Source of the DNA: Clostridiales bacterium
Lineage (GTDB): Bacteria > Bacillota > Clostridia > Oscillospirales > JAAYOS01
Length of the DNA stretch: 17,172 bases
Direction of reading: 5' to 3'
Assembly: GCA_012521525.1 (NCBI GenBank)
Contig: JAAYMG010000027.1
Span: 1 to 17,172, forward strand
Shown piece after piece: positions 9,505 to 16,199 of this stretch. Position 1 is the stretch's first letter; every line of letters starts with the position of its first letter. A model generated the notes under the pieces. The model did not search any database. It saw only the letters and a list, made by a program, of their open reading frames with translations, and had not been told where the DNA came from. The position numbers and the translations under genes were made by a program.

Positions 9505-11493
9505 TCACAGGGTCTTATAGGCGAGAGATGCGAAGATCGCTTCGTGGCTCCCGCCTTTTTTATAGAACACGGGCGGTGAGCCAAGCGGAGCATCCACCTT
9601 TCTTATGCCCGGCTCATAAACGTTGCCGCTGAACAGGTGCACCCAAGTCTCAAATTCCGGGAACACGACCTGCCTTGAGGTCTGCCCTGCTATGACGACG
9701 GGAGCTACCAGGAGCTCACTGCCCAGCATGTACTGGTCGCTGATGTCCTGTGAGCGGTCCATGTTGGGGAATACCTCCCACATGTGACGCATGGGCGGTA
9801 TTTTGTCGATGAGATACTCTTCGATGCAGTGGTTTATGTAAGGAGCAAGGTGATATCTCAGCTTGCTGAAACGTGACAACTGGAAAAGCGCGTCGCGGTT
9901 GTTCTGGTAAAAGGCGGGGGAAGACCTGGGCAGCGTGTGCGTGCGCATGGCGGGCGTAAATGTGGCAAATTCCGCCCATCTTATGAGCTGCTCGGTCACC
10001 AGCGATTGAGGGATCAGGTGAGCATATGCCCCGAAATCGCAATGAGCGGGCCCTGCGCCGCTGAGCCCCAGTGAGAGCATCTCGCTGAGAGCGGACTTCA
10101 GGCCGTGGCCGTGCAGCCAGTCAACACGGCTCCCGTTGGCGCTGATCAGGGAAGCAGAGCAGCCTATCGACCCGGAATCGATAATGCAGACGGGGTCGAT
10201 GCCGCACTGTTCGGCCGCGGACCGGACTATTTTTGTCCACAGTGCCGGCCAGTAATTGTAGACCTTTGCCGGTGTCGTGTTGCCGTTCAGCACGCTGTTT
10301 GCCGGCAGGAAATGCATCATGTCTGTGATGAAGCCCGAAAATCCGAGCGAAAACACGTTGTCCACGAGTATCTGGCGGATCCATTGACAGGCCTTTTGGT
10401 TCGTAAGGTCGATATGTCCGGCCATGAACCCGCCCATGTCAGACAGGAGGTTGGTCCCGTCGGAGTCCTTTATAAGGTATCCGTTTTTCGAGGCTTCGGC
10501 ATAAAGCCTGCCTTCCATTGCCAGATGGGGGTTTATATAACAAAGGGTATTGATGTTGTGATCCGAAAGCTCACGTATCACTTCGTCGAGGTGCGGGTAG
10601 TACTCCCTGTTCCATACCCAGTCCCAGAACTCGACTTCGGAATGACCTATTCGGCGGGATCCCGTCCAATCGCGTATGTAAAGGGAAGAAACGGGGATTT
10701 CCGCTTTTTTGAAGGTCTCCAGCGCTTCAAGCAGCATCTCGTAGCCGCCGCTTATGCCGGCGATGATCCCGCTCTGGTACCACACGGGAAGCGAGCACCG
10801 CTTTCCGTACAGCTCAGCCTGGTGGCTGTGCACTTCCTTGACGGTTTCGGCCTTGCCAAGCACGATCTTTTCAGGGATTCCGGCAAAATCGGCGGTTATG
10901 TAGCTGCGGTGCGTAAAGTCGAAATTCGAAGCTCCGCCAAACCAGAAAGAGCAGAAGAAAAGGCTTCCCGTAAAGAAGGAAGGGATGGCGAAAACCGGAG
11001 CATTGACATCGCTGCCGCCGGAATATTTTCCGAGGATCTCTATCGGATGCGGCATATCTCCGCCCGCAGTGCCGCATCCGCCCCTGATGTTTATATGCCT
11101 TCCGCGAAGATTGGGGCTTACAGTGTTGCCGCCGCATCCGAATATGGGCTCGTCCTGGCTTGTGGCAAAGTGAAAGCGCAGGTGGGCAAACGAATGGGAC
11201 AGCTTCATGGGCGATAGCTGCAAGGCACCTTTGCCGCTCTCCTTTACCGAAAAGGAGACAGAGCGGGAACCGTGGTAGAATCGCAGTAGGCCCAGTTCGG
11301 GATCGTAGGAAACGTTATCCAGGGCCGTATAGTGCCTTTGAGCAGCACGTATAGGGATATGGCCAAGGAAGCGGTTCATAAGGCTGCCGTCTTCGCAGAC
11401 GGACAGGAACGGACTGGATGGGCTGTGAAACAGGACGGGTTTTTCGTCGACCAGTATCACGAAGTTTCTTCCGTCAGTCTCGGTATAAATCAT
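9505..11493 (-). CDS. Glycoside hydrolase family 31 protein, sulfoquinovosidase (YihQ)-like, with altered catalytic site
   Basis: A 662-residue cytoplasmic protein without signal peptide. It matches the alpha-glycosidase family GH31 along its length, closest, as far as I recall, to E. coli YihQ. Landmarks: N-terminal beta domain to about 235, IRDWTGSRR (273-281), FWDWVWNREYYPHLD (289-303), YINPHLA (319-325), HIDLTN (360-365), nucleophile region FITDMMHFLP with Asp391, HCDFGAY (484-490), and MRTH (516-519). The acid/base Asp, in YihQ within AGDQNVDW, appears as Gly454 in ANGSRVDW (452-459). The sulfonate-binding Gln and Arg of YihQ align with Arg274 and Val287. So the substrate may not be sulfoquinovose, and hydrolysis may be impaired. 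ATG 11493 has AAAAGGAGG 7 nt upstream. It is a single-gene unit with no transporter beside it. Confidence 0.88.
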   Translation of the reverse strand: MIYTETDGRNFVILVDEKPVLFHSPSSPFLSVCEDGSLMNRFLGHIPIRAAQRHYTALDNVSYDPELGLLRFYHGSRSVSFSVKESGKGALQLSPMKLSHSFAHLRFHFATSQDEPIFGCGGNTVSPNLRGRHINIRGGCGTAGGDMPHPIEILGKYSGGSDVNAPVFAIPSFFTGSLFFCSFWFGGASNFDFTHRSYITADFAGIPEKIVLGKAETVKEVHSHQAELYGKRCSLPVWYQSGIIAGISGGYEMLLEALETFKKAEIPVSSLYIRDWTGSRRIGHSEVEFWDWVWNREYYPHLDEVIRELSDHNINTLCYINPHLAMEGRLYAEASKNGYLIKDSDGTNLLSDMGGFMAGHIDLTNQKACQWIRQILVDNVFSLGFSGFITDMMHFLPANSVLNGNTTPAKVYNYWPALWTKIVRSAAEQCGIDPVCIIDSGSIGCSASLISANGSRVDWLHGHGLKSALSEMLSLGLSGAGPAHCDFGAYAHLIPQSLVTEQLIRWAEFATFTPAMRTHTLPRSSPAFYQNNRDALFQLSRFSKLRYHLAPYINHCIEEYLIDKIPPMRHMWEVFPNMDRSQDISDQYMLGSELLVAPVVIAGQTSRQVVFPEFETWVHLFSGNVYEPGIRKVDAPLGSPPVFYKKGGSHEAIFASLAYKTL

Positions 11494-11534
11494 TTTTCCG
11501 CCTCCTTTTGAAGATATGATTTGATTATGGTCGA

Positions 11535-11563
11535 ATTATAACATTTCAGGCACAAAAAAACAA
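11535..11563 (-). promoter_or_regulatory. Extended -10 promoter of the GH31 gene
   Basis: On the minus strand the -10 is TGTTATAAT (TATAAT at 11535-11540 with the TGn extension), with TTGTTT (11558-11563) 17 nt upstream. The -35 lies inside the stem and T-tract of the terminator of the preceding operon. Confidence 0.7.
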
Positions 11564-11587
11564 GAAGCGCATACCTGCCTCTTGTTT
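11558..11587 (-). terminator. Second terminator of the ABC transporter operon
   Basis: On the minus strand AAACAAGA (11580-11587) pairs with TCTTGTTT (11558-11565) and the run continues to seven T, a standard rho-independent form. The loop is 14 nt. Confidence 0.65.
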
Positions 11588-11608
11588 TCCCTGTCCGTTC
11601 GATGCATG

Positions 11609-11653
11609 AAAAATAGCCATAATCGGAAAAGACCAGGCAATATGGCTATTTTT
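11609..11653. terminator. First terminator of the ABC transporter operon, bidirectional form
   Basis: AAAAATAGCCATA (11609-11621) is the exact reverse complement of TATGGCTATTTTT (11641-11653), giving a 13-bp stem with a 19-nt loop. It ends in T-runs on both strands and lies 58 nt past the ATPase stop. The rest of the gap 11654-11710 has purine-rich GGAGG-like sequences on the plus strand but no open frame behind them. Confidence 0.75.
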
Positions 11654-11710
11654 CAGAATTTTATGATATGTTAGGAGGTTTGAGAACAACGGAGGAAATA
11701 TAACAGCTTC

Positions 11711-12454
11711 CTATAAAACCTTGCTCAAAAACTCCCTGGCGCGCGAATGCTGCGGGTTTGCAAAAAACTCAGCCGGCGTGTTGTCTTCGAGTATTTTCCC
11801 TTCGTCCATGAACAGCAGCCGGGTCGCGACCTCCCGGGCAAACCCCATCTCATGCGTCACGACGACCATCGTCATGTTGTTTTTTGCCAGGTCCTTCATG
11901 ACGTCGAGCACCTCACCTACCATCTCAGGATCGAGTGCGGAGGTCGGCTCGTCAAAGAGCATGACCTCGGGCTCCATGCACAAAGCACGCACGATGGCTA
12001 TACGCTGTTTTTGCCCTCCCGATAGCTGCGACGGATATGATGACGCCCTGTCCGCAAGCCCCACCCGCGACAACAGAGCCATTGCGGTCTCCCGTGCCTG
12101 TTCGGGAGTTTTTTTCAACAGCTTTATCGGGGCAAGGGTAAGGTTTTTCAGGACGGTCATATGCGGGAACAAATTGAACAGCTGAAAGACCATTCCCATT
12201 TTTTGACGGTGCAGGTTGATATTCACATTGGGGTCGGTAATATCCGTCCCGTCGAACAGGATACGGCCGGATGTAGGCACTTCGAGCAGATTCAGGCAGC
12301 GCAGGAAGGTGCTCTTGCCGGAACCGGAAGGCCCGATCACAACGACGACTTCTCCCTTGTGTATACTGGTCGAGACTTCGTTGAGGGCTTTTGTACTGCC
12401 GAAAGTCTTGACCAGGTTTTGAACCTCTATAAGCGGAGTTCCATTAGTGGTCAC
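11711..12454 (-). CDS. Polar amino acid ABC transporter, ATP-binding subunit
   Basis: The cytoplasmic ATPase that drives amino acid import (GlnQ/ArtP class). It has 247 residues with all motifs: Walker A GPSGSGKS (41-48), Q-loop Gln91 in VFQLFNLFPHM, signature LSGGQKQR (144-151), Walker B VMLFDEP (164-170), D-loop SALD, and the switch His201 in VVTHEMGF. The start is GTG 12454, which overlaps the 3' end of the permease gene by 11 nt; AAGGAGG lies about 10 nt upstream, inside the permease gene, so the two are translationally coupled. The only ATG nearby is out of frame. It is the last gene of a three-gene operon and is followed by two terminators. Confidence 0.95.
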   Translation of the reverse strand: MTTNGTPLIEVQNLVKTFGSTKALNEVSTSIHKGEVVVVIGPSGSGKSTFLRCLNLLEVPTSGRILFDGTDITDPNVNINLHRQKMGMVFQLFNLFPHMTVLKNLTLAPIKLLKKTPEQARETAMALLSRVGLADRASSYPSQLSGGQKQRIAIVRALCMEPEVMLFDEPTSALDPEMVGEVLDVMKDLAKNNMTMVVVTHEMGFAREVATRLLFMDEGKILEDNTPAEFFANPQHSRAREFLSKVL

Positions 12455-13178
12455 TGCTCCTAAGCCTCCTTTCGAGACGGGTCACAAGCGAAGTAAGACC
12501 CACGACTATTACCAGATAAATGATCCCGGCAGCCAGAAGAGGGGGGAACGGAGCGTAGGTCTGGCTCCTTATGATATCGGCACCCTTTGTCAGATCATGC
12601 ATGCCGATATATCCCGCTATCGAGGTCTCTTTAATGAGAACTATAAACTCGTTGCCGAGTGCCGGAAGTATATTTTTGAAGGCCTGGGGCAGTATGATAT
12701 ACCGCATGGTCTGCAGGTAGTTCAGTCCGAGGCTGCGCCCCGCTTCGAACTGTCCTTTGTCTATCGACATTATGCCCGAACGGAAAATTTCCGCGACATA
12801 TGCTCCCGAGTTTATGCCGAAAGCTATGCTGGCGGTCAAAACCTTGTCGATCCGGACGGACGCAAAAATCACGAAGTAGATTATGAGGAGCTGGAGGAGC
12901 ACCGGCGTTCCCCGTATTACGGTAATGTATATTTTGCATAAGAAATTGCCGAACCTCAGAACCGGTCCACGCTTATCGTTGAGTTCATACGTGGAGCGGA
13001 TCGACGAGACGATCACTCCTATCGCTATGCCCAGCAGTACCGCGAAAAACGCGATCTGCAGCGTGACTCCAAGCCCGTTGTAAAGGTACTTCCAACGGTT
13101 GGCGTCGATAAAATTCTGGTAGAACGAGCGTGAGACTTTATTCCACCAATCAACGATAACAGAGTTATACACAACCAT
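12444..13178 (-). CDS. Polar amino acid ABC transporter, permease subunit
   Basis: The inner-membrane permease (HisM/GlnP class), about 244 residues, acting as a dimer with the adjacent ATPase. After an N-terminal cytoplasmic or periplasmic-facing segment, hydrophobic helices begin at LGVTLQIAFFAVLLGIAIGV. The EAA motif that docks on the ATPase is EAGRSLGLNYLQTMRYIILP, and the final helix is LLAAGIIYLVIVVGL. VIRGTPVLLQLLIIYF is the family's conserved RGTP loop. I chose ATG 13178 with AAAGGG 8 nt upstream. A GTG at 13187 would overlap that ribosome site. It starts 42 nt after the binding-protein gene and ends inside the ATPase gene. Confidence 0.93.
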   Translation of the reverse strand: MVVYNSVIVDWWNKVSRSFYQNFIDANRWKYLYNGLGVTLQIAFFAVLLGIAIGVIVSSIRSTYELNDKRGPVLRFGNFLCKIYITVIRGTPVLLQLLIIYFVIFASVRIDKVLTASIAFGINSGAYVAEIFRSGIMSIDKGQFEAGRSLGLNYLQTMRYIILPQAFKNILPALGNEFIVLIKETSIAGYIGMHDLTKGADIIRSQTYAPFPPLLAAGIIYLVIVVGLTSLVTRLERRLRSSDH

Positions 13179-13220
13179 CGGAAGCACCCTTTCGAATATT
13201 CAAGCAGTCAAATAATGATA

Positions 13221-13964
13221 TCAGTCGCCGATATATTTGTCAAATATCTCTTGCAGTTTGCCCGAAGCTTTCAGTTCCCTGATGGCATCGTTTATTTTCT
13301 TGAGAAGCTCCGTGTTTCCTTTCTTGACGGCTATCGCATAGTCTTCAACGGTGAACGGCTCGTCAATGACTTTTATGTCGGGGTTTTGCTCTGCGAAGTA
13401 CTTTGCCGGCTGGTCGTCGATGATGACGGCGTCGATCTTCTTCTGCTGGAGCGCCTGGACGGCCTCAAAGCCCTTGTTGTACCTCTCCAGTGTCGCGCCT
13501 TCTATGTCTTCGTCTTCCGCATAAATATCGCCGGTCGTTCCGAGCTGAACTCCTATGGTCTTCCCGACAAGGTCATCCGGACTGTTGATATCAGTATTGT
13601 CCTTGTGGACGATGATGACCTGGGAAGCGGTCACGTATGTATCGGAGAAGTCGACGTTCTGCAGGCGGTCTGCAGTGATGGTCATGCCGGCAACACCCAT
13701 GTCTGCCTTCCCGGACTGGACGGCGGGAATGATCGAGTCAAAAGCGATGTCTTCGATGACCAGCTTCCTGCCCAGCTTTTCGGCAATGGCTTCCGCGATC
13801 TCGACGTCGATACCTACGATCTTGTCGCCGTCATAGTACTCGTACGGGGGGAACTCGGCATTGGTGGCCATTACAAGGGTATCCGATTCCGAACAGCCGG
13901 CAAACATCCCGGCAAGCATCAGTGCTGCTGCGAGTATTGCAAAAAGTTTGAAAGTGTTTTTCAT
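13221..13964 (-). CDS. Polar amino acid ABC transporter, substrate-binding lipoprotein
   Basis: The extracellular solute-binding protein (SBP_bac_3 family), anchored to the membrane by lipid. It has 247 residues with an N-terminal signal MKNTFKLFAILAAALML and lipobox FAGC, so the mature protein begins at Cys24. The family signature is clear: ATNAEFPPYEYYDG (33-46), GIDVEIAEAIAEKLG (51-65), and TITADRLQNVDFSDTY (95-110), where Arg100 normally binds the ligand carboxylate. GVQLGTTGD in the second lobe is also typical. The ligand is a polar amino acid, but I cannot say which. ATG 13964 has AGGGAG 9 nt upstream. It heads the operon and has a strong promoter at 14015-14043. Confidence 0.95.
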   Translation of the reverse strand: MKNTFKLFAILAAALMLAGMFAGCSESDTLVMATNAEFPPYEYYDGDKIVGIDVEIAEAIAEKLGRKLVIEDIAFDSIIPAVQSGKADMGVAGMTITADRLQNVDFSDTYVTASQVIIVHKDNTDINSPDDLVGKTIGVQLGTTGDIYAEDEDIEGATLERYNKGFEAVQALQQKKIDAVIIDDQPAKYFAEQNPDIKVIDEPFTVEDYAIAVKKGNTELLKKINDAIRELKASGKLQEIFDKYIGD

Positions 13965-13969
13965 ATCGC

Positions 13970-14003
13970 ATATCTCCCTGTCAGTCAGTTTATATCTCCC
14001 TGT
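13970..14003 (-). repeat. Duplicated ribosome-site segment ACAGGGAGATAT
   Basis: On the minus strand the 12-mer ACAGGGAGATAT occurs twice, at 13992-14003 and 13970-13981, 22 bp apart. The second copy holds the ribosome site of the binding-protein gene; the first lies just after the predicted transcription start. It looks like a small tandem duplication of the leader. Confidence 0.6.
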
Positions 14004-14014
14004 TGGTGTTTATA

Positions 14015-14043
14015 ATTATACATCTATTTTTATAATAATGCAA
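14015..14043 (-). promoter_or_regulatory. Sigma-A promoter of the amino acid ABC operon
   Basis: On the minus strand TTGCAT (14038-14043) and TATAAT (14015-14020) are separated by 17 nt. Transcription would begin near 14008, giving a leader of about 44 nt before the lipoprotein start. Confidence 0.8.
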
Positions 14044-14056
14044 TACCGATCTTAAA

Positions 14057-14086
14057 ATATGCATTTAGTTCGTTATTAATATGCAT
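14057..14086. promoter_or_regulatory. Paired ATATGCAT sites upstream of the ABC operon promoter
   Basis: ATATGCAT occurs at 14057-14064 and 14079-14086, 22 bp apart, in A+T-rich flanks just upstream of the -35 box. ATGCAT is itself a palindrome. This fits a dimeric regulator bound on one face of the helix, perhaps an amino acid sensor, or an A+T-rich UP element. No regulator can be named. Confidence 0.4.
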
Positions 14087-14254
14087 AAAAATACAGCGCT
14101 CATTCAAGTCTCTTGATAATAATACACAAACAGGCGGCATCGGTTTTTCGTCTTCCGGGTCCGTCATATAAATATAGTGACAGGCGCCCCGGCAAAAATC
14201 CGTTATTTATTGATCAAATACAAGGACTCATGAACTTTTCCCGTACACTTGTGG

Positions 14255-14283
14255 AAATATCTTTCACAAATAACGCATATAGT
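14255..14283 (+). promoter_or_regulatory. Sigma-E-like promoter of spoIIID
   Basis: AAATATC (14255-14261) and CATATAGT (14276-14283) are separated by 14 nt. This resembles the sigma-E consensus, an ATATT-type -35 and a CATACAnT -10 with a 14-15 nt spacer. spoIIID is transcribed by sigma-E in B. subtilis. The predicted start is near 14290, about 40 nt before the TTG start codon. No good sigma-A promoter is seen in this gap. The remainder, 14087-14250, holds nothing I can name. Confidence 0.65.
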
Positions 14284-14328
14284 TATGTCAGGAATGCTTT
14301 ACAGTTTGCTTGACGGGGAGGGCTTCGA

Positions 14329-14592
14329 TTGAAAGGAAATATTGAACAGAGAGCCGCCGATTTGGCCGTTTACATAATTGAAAACCGGGCAACGGTGAGG
14401 GCCGCCGCCCGGAAGTTTGGAATAAGTAAGTCTACGGTACATAAGGATCTGACTGAAAGGCTTCAGAACATCAATCGCTCCCTGTATCTCCAGGTAAAAG
14501 AAATAATGGAGATCAATAAAGCCGAGCGGCACCTCAGGGGAGGGCTTGCAACGCAGAAAAAGTATAAGGAGATCGCCAGGAAAAAGACGTAG
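14329..14592 (+). CDS. spoIIID: Sporulation transcriptional regulator SpoIIID
   Basis: SpoIIID is a small DNA-binding protein of the mother cell that activates and represses sigma-E genes and helps turn on sigma-K during endospore formation. The product has 87 residues. The helix-turn-helix spans about residues 22-45, with FGISKSTVHKDLTERL almost identical to the B. subtilis protein as I remember it. The block KAERHLRGGLATQKKYK (64-80) is the second conserved, basic DNA-contacting region. The start is TTG 14329 with GGGGAGG 7 nt upstream; the family length confirms it. A sigma-E-like promoter lies upstream. Its stop is 2 nt from the stop of the facing spoVAE gene, with no terminator between them. 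Confidence 0.96.
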   Translation: MKGNIEQRAADLAVYIIENRATVRAAARKFGISKSTVHKDLTERLQNINRSLYLQVKEIMEINKAERHLRGGLATQKKYKEIARKKT

Positions 14593-14594
14593 TT

Positions 14595-14951
14595 TCATGA
14601 CTTGTCTGCCGGCTTTGAAAGAAGCGCCGCCAAAAAGCCGAAGAAGATCGCCGCGCTTATGCCGGCTGCTGTAGCCTTGAGTCCTCCGGTGATGACCCCC
14701 AGGATCCCCCTGTCGCCAACTTCTCTTGCGACTCCTGTGGCCAGAGTATATCCGAATCCGGTCAGCGGGATGGTTGCACCCGCGCCGGCCCACTGGACCA
14801 GATGGTCGTAGATGCCCAGTGCGGTCAGCAGGACTCCGCTTACGACGTAGATGACGAGTATACGGGCAGGTGTGAGTCTTGTCTTGTCTATAAGAATCTG
14901 TCCTATGACGCATAGCGCTCCGCCAACGACAAACGATTTTATATACTCCAT
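14595..14951 (-). CDS. spoVAE: Stage V sporulation protein AE (SpoVAEb type)
   Basis: A membrane component of the SpoVA channel, which moves dipicolinic acid (with calcium) into the forespore and releases it on germination. It has 118 residues, the normal length. Hydrophobic segments are near 5-22, 30-47 and 97-112, and the conserved central block reads GAGATIPLTGFGYTLATGV (56-74) with the following GILGVITGGLKATAAGISAA. ATG 14951 has AAGGAG 9 nt upstream. It begins 18 nt after spoVAD and is the second gene of that operon. In other spore formers spoVA genes are expressed in the forespore under sigma-G. Confidence 0.93.
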   Translation of the reverse strand: MEYIKSFVVGGALCVIGQILIDKTRLTPARILVIYVVSGVLLTALGIYDHLVQWAGAGATIPLTGFGYTLATGVAREVGDRGILGVITGGLKATAAGISAAIFFGFLAALLSKPADKS

Positions 14952-14969
14952 CTCTGACAGCTCCTTATG

Positions 14970-15989
14970 TCATTGTTTTTTTGAAGAAAGGCACACGGCA
15001 TGGCAGATTCCCGGCACGCTTTCTCCCTGCTGAGCCGAAACGGGGCTGTGCAGCGCGCCGGTCCCGGCGAACAGGACTTTGTTGAGGATCCCTGCCTGCA
15101 TATCCTTGATGATCTTTGAGCAAAGCACTACCGCCGAGCAGCCGCAGCCCGATCCGCCCGCATGGACGTCCTGCTTTTCCAGGTCGTATATCATCAACCC
15201 GCAGTCGTTGAAGTTTCCGCAGAATTGTATCCCGTCGTCCCTGAGCAGATCGGTGACGATGGCGTGGCCGACCTTACCCAGATCCCCGGTGACTATAAGG
15301 TCGTAATCGGAAGGCTGGGTGTTCGTATCCTGGAAAAATGCCAGCAAGGTGGAATGAGCCGCGGGTGCCATGGCAGCGCCCATGTTGTTTGTGTCGGTTA
15401 TGCCGAGATCGATGATCTTTCCGGCCGTGAAGTGGGTGATATAAGGACCGGGACCGTTATCCGAAAGCAGTACGCAGCCCGAGCCGGTAACCGTCCATTG
15501 GGCTGTCGGAGCTCTTTGCGCTCCATATTCCAACGGGGTCCTGTACTGCCTTTCGGCTGAACAGAAATGCGACGATGTAAGTACTGCTGCGAGAGCTGCA
15601 TATCCTCCGTCAATTGTCATGGCAGCAAGGCCGAGTCCCTCCGCCATGGTAGAGCATGCACCATACAGGCCGAAGAAAGGTATTTTGAACTCCCTTATGG
15701 CAAATGATGAAGATATGCACTGGTTGATCAGGTCGCCCGCAAAAATATACTGGATCGCGCTGATGGGCTGATTTGCCTTGTTGGAGGCAATGGTCAGCGC
15801 GTCCTTCTGCATCCTCGATTCGGCTTTTTCCCATGTCTTTTCGCCAAATGAGGTATCGTTGTTGATATAATCAAAATATCCGGCCAGCGGACCTTCTCCT
15901 TCTTTTTTGCCTACCACGCTTGCAAATCCGATGACCGACGGCGGATTTTGAAAGCATAAGGTAGAATATCCGATGCGTTTCGACTGCAT
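14970..15989 (-). CDS. spoVAD: Stage V sporulation protein AD
   Basis: SpoVAD is the soluble, thiolase-fold subunit of the SpoVA complex that binds dipicolinic acid at the inner membrane of the spore. The product has 339 residues, as in other species (about 338). It opens MQSKRIGYSTLCFQNPPSVI, the family N-terminus. The thiolase-like nucleophile-site region is FGLYGACSTMAEGLGLA with Cys112, and HAGGSGCGCSAVV near the C-terminus is also conserved. I chose ATG 15989 because GGAGG lies 5 nt upstream. An in-frame TTG at 16037 would add 16 residues but lacks well-spaced ribosome-site support and would lie upstream of the likely promoter start. spoVAC, usually directly upstream, is missing: the next gene is an unrelated one behind a terminator. 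Confidence 0.95.
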   Translation of the reverse strand: MQSKRIGYSTLCFQNPPSVIGFASVVGKKEGEGPLAGYFDYINNDTSFGEKTWEKAESRMQKDALTIASNKANQPISAIQYIFAGDLINQCISSSFAIREFKIPFFGLYGACSTMAEGLGLAAMTIDGGYAALAAVLTSSHFCSAERQYRTPLEYGAQRAPTAQWTVTGSGCVLLSDNGPGPYITHFTAGKIIDLGITDTNNMGAAMAPAAHSTLLAFFQDTNTQPSDYDLIVTGDLGKVGHAIVTDLLRDDGIQFCGNFNDCGLMIYDLEKQDVHAGGSGCGCSAVVLCSKIIKDMQAGILNKVLFAGTGALHSPVSAQQGESVPGICHAVCLSSKKQ

Positions 15990-16025
15990 ATGGACCTCCG
16001 GAGAATTTTGATGATCGTTTATATT

Positions 16026-16054
16026 TATCTTTGCCAAAACCGCCTTAAGAATAC
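16026..16054 (-). promoter_or_regulatory. Weak candidate forespore (sigma-G/F-like) promoter of spoVAD
   Basis: On the minus strand GTATT (16050-16054) and AAAGATA (16026-16032) are 17 nt apart, preceded by GG as in sigma-F -10 regions. Both boxes deviate from the sigma-G form (GHATR, CATnHTA). The predicted start would leave about 30 nt to the spoVAD ATG. The remaining gap to 16139 shows nothing better. Confidence 0.3.
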
Positions 16055-16139
16055 ATGCTTTTTCGATTTGAAAATTTTGAATGATTTCATGCCGCTGACC
16101 GGTGCGATCGGGATGACGAGCGGACGGTTCGGTGAAGTA

Positions 16140-16175
16140 AAAAACGCTCTGCCTATCAAAGGCTAGAGCGTTTTT
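16140..16175. terminator. Bidirectional rho-independent terminator
   Basis: AAAAACGCTCT plus GCC (16140-16153) pairs with GGC, an unpaired T, and AGAGCGTTTTT (16161-16175); the loop is TATCAAA. On the minus strand it ends in a run of T and closes the gene ending at 16200, isolating spoVAD from it. Confidence 0.85.
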
Positions 16176-16199
16176 ATCATGTTTTCGTTATTTATCAGA

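Noticed and set aside
10105..11217. A 370-codon open frame on the plus strand
   Set aside because: It is wholly antisense to the GH31 gene, has no promoter or ribosome site, and its residues show no family pattern.
9505..11493. A sulfoquinovose-degradation gene cluster
   Set aside because: Only the GH31 gene is present, its sulfonate-binding residues differ, and no sulfo-sugar kinase, isomerase, aldolase or transporter gene lies in the window.
13215..14015. A 266-codon open frame on the plus strand
   Set aside because: It mirrors the binding-lipoprotein gene, whose signal peptide, lipobox and family motifs are unmistakable.
16037..16037. Upstream TTG start for spoVAD, adding 16 residues
   Set aside because: The family length and the GGAGG site both favour ATG 15989; the extra residues do not look like any SpoVAD N-terminus.
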